This document shows, one piece after another, positions 56,701-64,000 of a DNA stretch of 64,000 nucleotides (the first letter of the stretch is position 1; each line of letters begins with the position of its first letter). A program made the position numbers and the translations under genes. A model generated the notes under the pieces. It was not told the DNA's origin and ran no database searches. It worked only from the letters and a program-made list of their open reading frames with translations. This stretch comes from Daphnia pulex (lineage: Eukaryota > Arthropoda > Branchiopoda > Diplostraca > Daphniidae), in contig NC_060025.1 in NCBI RefSeq assembly GCF_021134715.1, positions 124,001 through 188,000 of the forward strand, in the 5' to 3' direction.

Positions 56701-58653
56701 TTGCTCATCGCGAGCTAAAGCTCGCTCGAACAATTTACAAATTACATCGAAAAGTGTCTATAACGGAATCAATGACAAATATGTATGTGTATTGAATAGG
56801 AAACACATTTGCATGTGGAATGAAGAAGAATCAAACCTCGAAGATGTCAAGAAGCATACAGTAAGTTTGCTATATTTGTGGTTAATGGGCAAGCAATAAT
56901 TGTTTTGCATTTTAAAGTTTACAACAAATATTCACACTATCCACTCTTCCCCTGGGAAATCATCCATCATTGTCTACGATAATGGTTACAGTGAAAGTTT
57001 GGAAGTTGGCTTAACCAAACGGAAGGATGTCAAGCCCAACTTACTAGAACAGGGTGAAACTGTTTCCAAATCCTACCTTGAAAGAGTTAAAGATCAAACA
57101 GTTCTGATACTGTTTACATCTAAAAACAAGGTATATCTTAATCAATTTCTATGAAGCTTAATGTTATTTATATACTGGATATAATCTAGGTCTATTATGT
57201 CCGTCTGACCGGTGATGGCTCACCAGATGGGAATCTGAATTTCTCTCTGACCAAAGGTGCCAACTGCAAAAATGTAGGAATGGCTGTGGTTAATGATAAT
57301 GCCAACATTGTCACCATTCTTGTACTATGTATGTTTCTTGTACATGGTAAAAGAACATTGTGATTAAATTAAATTTCATTGTTTTACAACAGGGTCTGAT
57401 GGAGAATTGGTCCAATATTCTGAGCAGGGAGCCATCATGTTAACTTATAACCTAAGTGGGATTTGTCTTACAAGTCCTGTAGCAATGGTCATGTTGGATT
57501 CCACTCATATCGCCATTTACGGTGCGGATGTGAGTGAAGAAGGAGCCGTGTTATTGCTGTTTGATTTGAAGTTTGGCATGAGTGTGTCCAATAGAAAATT
57601 AAAATTTTTCTGTGATCCACCTCACCTGTATTGCCTACCATCAAACAATGTCCTGCTTCTCTGCATTGTTCAGAACTTGGTAAGTTTATCGCTCATATTC
57701 TCCTGAAATAGTTAAAAATGTTTTTTGAATTCAAGGTTGTGGTCCCCTATGTCCTTCAACCTTCTTTGCTTTGGAATTTGATTGATAGCAAACAAGTCAG
57801 AGGTAATCACATCGTGATCTCGAACGAAGAAAAATGTTATTAATTAGAGAATTAATTATTTTGATTGATTAATTTTGCACAGATTCTAGTGCAAAGCCTG
57901 AAGTTGTTGCATGGGGCGGATCGTCAGAGAAGCCATCCATCCCGAATCCATTAATATTCCGTCAAATTGAAACAAGCAAATTGTCCAACTCGCTGTGGGA
58001 ATCGAACGCTTGCAGTGGTCGTATTTTTGACGAATTACTTCCATCCTTGAAAGAAGACAAGGACATTGACGGCATTTGCCTTCTCTTGTCATCTGTCAAA
58101 GACTTGCCGGAGAAATGGCAAGCTGATCTTTTAAATTTTTCTCTGGAGGAAACTATTAGCGAAGGAGACAGCCGATCCAAAATGCTGGAGATTCTTCTTT
58201 CCATTTCGTATTCAGATGTCGTTCTTCTTAATCACATAAGAAGGAAATTGACTACCAAATCAACCATTAAACTATTGGAATATTTGGCCCAGCTTCTAGA
58301 GGACTGCAAATTTACTGGAGATACAAGGACTAGTAAACCAGATTTTAGTCAGCTTGTTGATTGGATTTCACTCATTTTAGACGCTCATCATCACGAGCTT
58401 CTGATCGCCGGAACTGATAATCAGGTTAAACAGTTGATTAAAAAACTCGGACAACTTGTTGGCGAAAGTGTAAGTTTTAAAAAATGTGTTTGTTTTATTT
58501 CAATGTTTTAACTTATTTGGATTTTTGCAGTACGAATTCCTGGATTCTTTGGGGCAATCAGAGCCCTTAATTACGTTGCTCGAACAGAAGCGAAGGCCTC
58601 CAGAGAACCGACGCAAAGATTGGTATGCCATTGAAGTTGTGAGACTATTATAG
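53740..58653 (+). CDS. NOL11: Nucleolar protein 11 (U3 snoRNP/t-UTP component), exon interrupted by a retroelement
   Basis: Needed for pre-rRNA transcription and early 18S processing in animals. Coding pieces: 53740-53871, 53933-53989, [insertion 53990-56740], 56741-56860, 56918-57130, 57190-57328, 57393-57679, 57736-57802, 57883-58469, 58531-58653. Without the insertion they give 574 residues in one frame. Recognised by LSDQKPLKSWSTRQSNQIV, then NRKHICMWNEEESNLEDV, a beta-propeller-like middle (VYYVRLTGDG, WSDGELVQYSEQGAIML), VVVPYVLQPSLL, and a helical C-terminal domain ending WYAIEVVRLL. The interruption falls between GTC and ATT codons inside one exon. With the element present this allele would make only the first about 63 residues plus foreign sequence, unless RNA processing removes it or another allele lacks it. 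Confidence 0.85.
53990..56740 (+). mobile_element. DIRS-like tyrosine-recombinase retroelement fossil
   Basis: 2751 bp inserted in the NOL11 exon without a target duplication, as is usual for DIRS elements. Inverted ends of about 120 bp (54004-54126 and 56551-56672) are identical as far as I read. An internal complementary region at 56160-56275 carries both outer ends joined, which is the DIRS hallmark. Parts: a gag-like region (about 54155-54950) and short remnants of the reverse-transcriptase side and beyond (about 55230-56140). It is far shorter than full-length family members, with a large part missing, and is broken in several places. The identical ends suggest a young insertion. Confidence 0.8.
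56160..56275. repeat. Internal complementary region of the DIRS-like fossil
   Basis: Contains the inverse of the left end (CAGTCAATGTCGAACGAATT) directly beside the inverse of the right end (TTGTAAATTGTTCGAGCGAG). The short joint CGACAATT resembles the NOL11 target GATTGTCG read in reverse. Confidence 0.75.
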
Positions 58654-59126
58654 TGAACATTTTCACCTGATCAATGTTTAATACATAGCTCTTCATTTCA
58701 GTTGATGTTTTTGAAGTTGATTTATCATGTTCTATGAAAGCTTATTGTCTGTTTCCCTCAATTTGGTTTTGCAGAAATGTGAATATCTGAGATAAAATTT
58801 TATTGATTGGCGTTTACGGTTATGAGTTCCCCGTAGTAATTATGGATACAGGTTTTTTTTTTCATATGGGAAGGAAGTTGCTGATTGTTTCCAACTACTA
58901 GAAGTTTTTCTGTACGGGTTTTCGTTGGTACATGGTCATAGACTCATTTTAGGAGTCATAGCCACTCTAATCACTGCTGGGTATTCTCTACCGCAATAAG
59001 CCCCGCCTAGACACGTGATGACATCACTTGCTTGTCATTTCCCGCCTCTTTTATCTCGATTTTTTATTGTATTTAGTTTCAAACGTACCCAATAGGTGGC
59101 TTGTGTGTCGTGTTCTCTAAATATTT
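58654..59126. other. 3' flank of NOL11
   Basis: AT-rich, no gene seen. Homology to the left inverted arm begins at its right border. Confidence 0.5.
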
Positions 59127-59448
59127 GGCTCCGTCAGTAGGTGGCTAAAATAAAGTTGTCCCCCAGCCGCCAGATGACGCGAGTGTCTTTGAGAGAGGAC
59201 GGAATCTTCGCCATTTTGTTCCAAAACGCCAAGGGAAAAGGTTCTCCAAATTCGTTACGGAATTGCAGGTGTCTATCTACATTTTCAGCATTGAAATTTA
59301 GTGGTAAATTTTAGTTTGGATTTCTCAAATGTAATTAATGTAATTATCCTAGACGTTGCTGTGTGAATTTACAGGCAATCTGGCATATAATTTCCACTTG
59401 GCCAAATAATCGATCACGTGGACTGAAACTGATTTCCATTTCGCCGAA

Positions 59449-59788
59449 ATGTCGTCCGTTGTTAGCTGTACCTGTTTGGATGTACGTCTCATCTCACGCA
59501 GAAACACTACAGAGGTAGTAGAGTAATATTGTTGATAAATTTCCCAGCAATGATGCTATAGATTTTATTAGTTGGTGTTCAGGTTGGAGATCCCGTTGCT
59601 CAACTGTTGCAGAATGTGAGAACTCAACAAATTCTTAGCTCCATGGCTGGCATCATGGCCATAGTGGTTTTGTTGCAGCCAGCTGGTGAAAGGTGTGATC
59701 GAGTCAAGTTGAGCTGCAGCTGCTGCATGCATTTTATTGAGCTGGTGTTATCCTGTGAAGTGTCATTGCAGGAAGACTTTTTGAAATG
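59449..59788 (+). CDS. Unknown short gene in the right inverted arm (two exons seen)
   Basis: Exon 1 is 59449-59514 and exon 2 is 59583-59788, the mirror image of the left-arm gene with the same splice sites. Translation is MSSVVSCTCLDVRL... then VGDPVAQLLQNVRTQQ..., with one predicted membrane-like helix and clustered cysteines. The upstream region holds a CGCCATTTTG motif that both arms keep. The 3' end is undetermined. Function unknown. Confidence 0.45.
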
Positions 59789-60635
59789 GTAAGTTAATTG
59801 AATGTATTGGGTGTAACTTGGGAAGTCTTGCATCTTTTCTTTTTTTTTTAAATTCAACTGACAAGTTAACTCTGATCTTATGTAGACAATAAGTGGTGCT
59901 ATTTCTGGCTTCCAACTAATAGTTTCTGTGAAAGATATCAGAGATAGCGATCAGCTTCCTTTGAGTTAACACTTTCTTCTGCTCAAACTAGAATAAAATT
60001 TCCACTCTGTATTGCAAACTTTCTCTAACACTTCAGAATTAGATGTACAGAATTCTCTTTTCCTGGGATTTAATCTTCATTTAAAATTTCAATTGCCAAT
60101 GGAATCTTGGAAAAAATGTCTGATGTTGTTTGTTTTACACAATTTCTTTTGCATCTTAAGTTTGATCATGGAAAAATAATATTCCTTTTTCCCCATAGGA
60201 CTTGGTGATACTTAAAGCTATGCCTATGCTGTTCAATGTGCAGTGGTTCTGCAGCTTGTTTCCAGTTGAGAGATGTCATAATGCAGCTGATACAGGATTG
60301 AAGAAAAAGAACTGAAGTAGCTGTGCTGGAGTTCTCCTGAAATTGCTGTGCCACAAGAGTTGCAGATAGTGTTTGGTTCCTCATAGAAGTCGATAGAAGT
60401 TTATTTAAAGAGTCTGGAGATGATCAGCCACTTCTGCCTTTAACTTATGTAAAACTTCAAAGTTGTAAGAAATACACAAGTCAAGTGCTAAATATGATTT
60501 TGTTATAAATTAAGAGACACAGCAAACAAAAAAGTTAAAAGGAATTGCTTTATTGTCCCACCTCCACCCACAATTCCACCACTTTTTACAATAACACACA
60601 TACATACATACATACATACATTACACTTTAGTTAA

Positions 60636-60837
60636 CCTGTTGGCTGCCACGCCATACAACCCGTAGGTTGTTCTCTACTCTCTACGCGCCATGTCTGAAG
60701 GATCCATGACCAAGGTGGGACTTGCCATTGCTGACAAGTCCGGCTGACAGTGGAAGATGGAATGCACGCTATTAGGAGGCCTCTAGGAGGCCCGTGCTAA
60801 GGAGGTAGGGGGGAACAAAGGCGTGACAGTCAACGGG
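60636..60837. mobile_element. piggyBac-like MITE (right-arm copy, shorter)
   Basis: 202 bp flanked by TTAA (60632-60635 and 60838-60841). The same ends as the left-arm copy in inverted orientation, but about 120 bp of interior is absent. Followed by sequence corresponding to the left-arm flank. Confidence 0.82.
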
Positions 60838-61102
60838 TTAACTAACACAAACAACAACATATTAACAACAAATGATGATCCGCGCTGACATTTTGGTGAT
60901 ACCGGAGATTTTTTAGTGTTCATCTTCTCGACGTCTCCTCTGCATTTCCTGAATAAAGACAAAACAATTGTTATTAAGTGAAATGCCAATAAAAGTCACA
61001 TAATACAGATAGAAACAATAGTCAGGTTTTTTGGCTCAAAGATTTAAAGTTGCAATTTTTTAAATTTAAAATCAAACTTGCAATATTTAGAACTGTAAAC
61101 AG

Positions 61103-61490
61103 AACAAAGCTCACTTGCTAGTTTTTTGAAAATTTTCCGGAAGTATACCGGAAGTAACCACAGCGCCTCAACCATTGAGCTGTCGTCAAATTAAACCACA
61201 TATTCGTGATCTCCATGAAATTTGGGGTCGATTAGGTATGATTTAAACGAAATCCAAAATTTTGCCAAAATCGAGAATTTTCCTGAACTATAGTTCAGGA
61301 AAATTTTCAAAACCGGAAGTACGAAAACGTACAAAAACAAACATGAACTTTACCACAAATTTGATGAGGATCACGAATTTGTGGTTCTTTTGTGCGTGGA
61401 ATGAATATTTACTGAACTACTGACTGAAATGATAAAACCGGAAGTAGAAGAAAAATACATTATCTAAAAATCTAACAAGTGAGCTTTGTT
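61103..61490. mobile_element. Palindrome-bearing MITE (right-arm copy)
   Basis: Inverted counterpart of 40513-40901 with the same terminal repeats (AACAAAGCTCACTTGCTAG with one change, and TAACAAGTGAGCTTTGTT) and the same central 28-bp palindrome around 61285. Confidence 0.75.
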
Positions 61491-61640
61491 GGTGGAATAG
61501 TTATCGTCAGTTTTCACTAAAAAATTTCAAAACAACAGCTGCCAATAAATGTTTAAAGAGATTTTAAAGTAACTGAAACTGACTATTTTGACAGCTGAAA
61601 AGCCATCTAGCGTTAGAAAAAAAACGTCTAAGTAACAATA

Positions 61641-64000
61641 CGTTTGCGCGCAAGTAGGGCCTGATTTCGGAATTATTACAGACACAAGTAAGTATACTAT
61701 TGGAATAGATAATCTACGAAAATAAGTAAATTGTTGCCTTGTCGGGTACCTGGGCATAATCCCGTGGTGAGTGACTGCAGGTGTGTAACAGAGGCACGGA
61801 AGCGACGGCTGAAGTGTTCCAACTCGTCAGTGAAGCAAGACAAGTTGTATTTTTGTGTACGACGCGATGAAGCAGAAGCTGGAAAAGTTTACGCCGGGAA
61901 GATAAGGATGGAGCAGAACGTTGGTCATGGACAAAAGCCAGCGTTGGCTCAAGAATATCCGTGCCATGACCACACGATTCCACAAAGAAACTGCGTTCTC
62001 TGTAAAAAAAAATGTTTTACATAAATGAAAATATAAAAATGAATAAAGCATATCAATCTTTACCTTTTCTAAGAAGCACACTGAAAAGTTCATGATGACA
62101 AAACCGTGAAAATGGAATTCACAGCAACCAACAGCATTACTCCACATGTTGAGATAAATTTCCTGATGCTAAAGAAAGTGTCATGAAGTATTGCAGTAGC
62201 GTGGTGATAGGTGGTTCACTTCACACTCTTCATGTCACTGAAACTCTAAGGGGAAATGGGACAAGGAAATTCTCTACGTTATTTACAAATTAACACAAAT
62301 TTACCTGTAAGAAATTTAACTCTACCTATCTCTTAGCTGGGTTGTCTTCTAAACCAAAGTAAAATCAGCGGAAACAACAAACATGCTGTTGCAGCATCTA
62401 ATGGATGGAAATTGACTGAGCACTAAGTCAAGTAGTCAACTTGTTGGAATGACTGACAGTATGCATCTAGAATTTGAAGAAATAAGTTGGTACAATATAA
62501 AAATAAGAAAAATAGGTAAAGATAAACCTACATAAGATACGAAGTAAAATTTGGTATTTGAAATCACAGGAATAAGTATAAATTAGCAACAATTTGTTTC
62601 GCTCATTTCGCCTCGTTTCACCATGAAAGAACAACATCGACGACACTGGCGACATCTAGTACGAGTTTTGAATAATGCACAGTTAGTCACAGACAGACAT
62701 GGAAGACAGTCGTTCTTTTCAGAGCCTGATTGAAGTGATTGACGAATTTGGTAAATTGGTCCACCCATCAATGTGTGAAGTTCCCTTGATGGATTTAGTC
62801 GTAATAATTAAAAAAACAAAATTGTTTTTGTTGTAGGCACCATGTTTTTGGCTGAGACACGAATTTTGATGCTGAAAGACTTGGAAACCATACTGTCGAC
62901 CACGTCGAGAAGCTGAGTAACATTGTGCTTTTACAAAGGTAAAATTAACAATTAAACTGATTGAAATATATGTGGATCATAACATTTGTAATGTTTGAAT
63001 GCAGGCACCTCTTAATTAAAGGAACTTAAGCCATCCAATATAGGACTTCCATCAAATCGTGTAGGCTGCATGGAAGTCACATTTACCTTTGCTGTGAACA
63101 TCATGAACACATACACTATTTGAAGGTGACAATCTTATCCAGTTATAGATTTTAATTAAAATGTGATTAAGCTTTGCATTCATTGGTTAGTTTTAACATT
63201 TTGGGATTTCGTCAAGTCAACAGCTTCCTTCAGGGTTGTTTTCTGTTATGGATTATTTAAGGGGAGTTTGTTATATGCAAGAAAGGCAGATTCTGAAAGA
63301 AGTTTTGTTTATTTGTTCCACTGTAGAGTATCCTTTAAAGTTTAAATGAATTTGTATTTAAATCAGTCATCTAGTTTCATGTAAATTTATTAATTCAAGT
63401 TTCCACGATAGGTATAAGATAAAGTTGCCATATAATATTTGGGTTGAATATTTGAAGTGATATGTAGCATATTTTTTTAAAATTTCATACAGCATTTCCA
63501 ATGAAACTGAAGATTAATTTTACTTTGGTTATAGGTTCATGTTTACGTAGCAGTGGTGTTGCTGTCCAATGTGGCGTGTTGTTGCAGCCTATGGTGGTGA
63601 AAGATATCTACATCAAGTTGCTGTTCCTTGTGCATCCAAGGTGCTGGTTTTGTGCTACAGAAGTGACATCCAATATTGTCTTTGATTGCTATTTGTGTCT
63701 TTGCAGTTTACCTTTACATATTGAGAAGGAACAAAAAAAATAGTAATACGGGGAGGTTTATGTCAAACAAATAATAAACATGTCCAGCATGGGGGAATGA
63801 GGAGGAAGTTGGGGTGGGGTATTTGGTTATGATTTACTAAAAGAAGTGAGGTATATTTTTAATGAATATGCAGTACTTGGTGATAAAATCTGTTGTTAAC
63901 CTATACCTTCCTGTCATCCTATACCTTCCTCACTTACATATCCATCCCTCAAACCCCATAAGCACCAGCATCAAATCCCACATCCACTTACATCCATTCC
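61641..64000. other. Right end of window, mostly unassigned
   Basis: Open but unrecognised readings at 61731-62024 (+) with several Cys residues. A short two-exon candidate lies at 62699. The region 63530-63743 (+) resembles exon 2 of the unknown arm gene in wording (GVLLQPMVVKDIYIKLLF against VVLLQPAGERCDRVKLS). The last 150 bp are CCTTCC/CATCC-rich low-complexity DNA. Confidence 0.35.
62699..62916 (+). CDS. Candidate small two-exon gene, function unknown
   Basis: Exons 62699-62750 and 62837-62916 join in phase through good GT-AG sites. They give 43 residues (MEDSRSFQSLIEVIDEFG then TMFLAETRILMLKDLETILS...) and a stop. It could be the start of a longer, decayed gene. No family match known to me. 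Confidence 0.3.

Larger units (their letters stand above)
59127..61640. repeat. Right arm of a large inverted duplication
   Basis: Inverted copy of 40360-43735, about 2.5 kb. Homology starts near TTGGCTCCGTCAGTAGGTGGC (59127) and fades after AGCGTTAGAAAAA (about 61625). The arms are separated by about 15.4 kb. Confidence 0.9.

Overview
The window looks like nuclear DNA of a small-genome arthropod, most likely a branchiopod crustacean of the Daphnia type. The evidence is spliced animal genes with mostly very short introns (about 60-100 bp, GT-AG with rare GC-AG), close gene spacing on both strands, and animal-only families (FERM-FRMD, myotubularin, XKR, ADAP, SPOP-like MATH-BTB). The genus is inference. 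Exon models were built by hand from splice signals, reading phase and family conservation.

Layout. 1-15 kb is ordinary conserved housekeeping DNA: a glucose-6-phosphate 1-epimerase (-), an FRMD3/5-type FERM protein (+), a catalytically dead myotubularin of the MTMR10/12 type (+), LSM7 (-) and an XK-related membrane protein (-). 15-17 kb holds no gene I can name. 17.4-39.4 kb is a same-strand tandem array of seven SPOP-like BTB genes with decayed copies between them. The seventh gene is split by a 7.0-kb Mutator-like (MULE) DNA transposon. 40.4-43.7 kb and 59.1-61.6 kb are two arms of a large inverted duplication. Each arm carries a copy of an unknown short gene, a piggyBac-type MITE and a second palindromic MITE. 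Between the arms lie one diverged SPOP-like gene, a chimeric scrap made of an importin-alpha fragment and the 3' end of a secreted protein gene, and a conserved block: ADAP (+), NAT9 (-) and NOL11 (+). A DIRS-like tyrosine-recombinase retroelement fossil sits inside a NOL11 exon. 61.6-64 kb is mostly unassigned.

The most notable object is the MULE at 31607-38601. It has an 11-bp target duplication, terminal inverted repeats of about 100 bp built from 43-bp tandem units, and subterminal tandem repeats at both ends. It has one continuous 12-exon coding model of 1136 residues: zinc-finger DNA-binding domain, DDE transposase, SWIM finger, Ulp1/C48-type cysteine protease and C-terminal PHD finger. 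It interrupts the host gene exactly at the duplicated target; without it the gene reads through in frame. Its outer ends also place a GT donor and an AG acceptor that would let the whole element be spliced out in frame.

How genes work together: the SPOP-like proteins are expected Cullin-3 substrate adaptors. ADAP and NAT9 converge and overlap by 4 bp at their stop codons. NAT9 and NOL11 diverge from a promoter gap of under 300 bp. The epimerase and FRMD genes diverge from a gap of about 1 kb.
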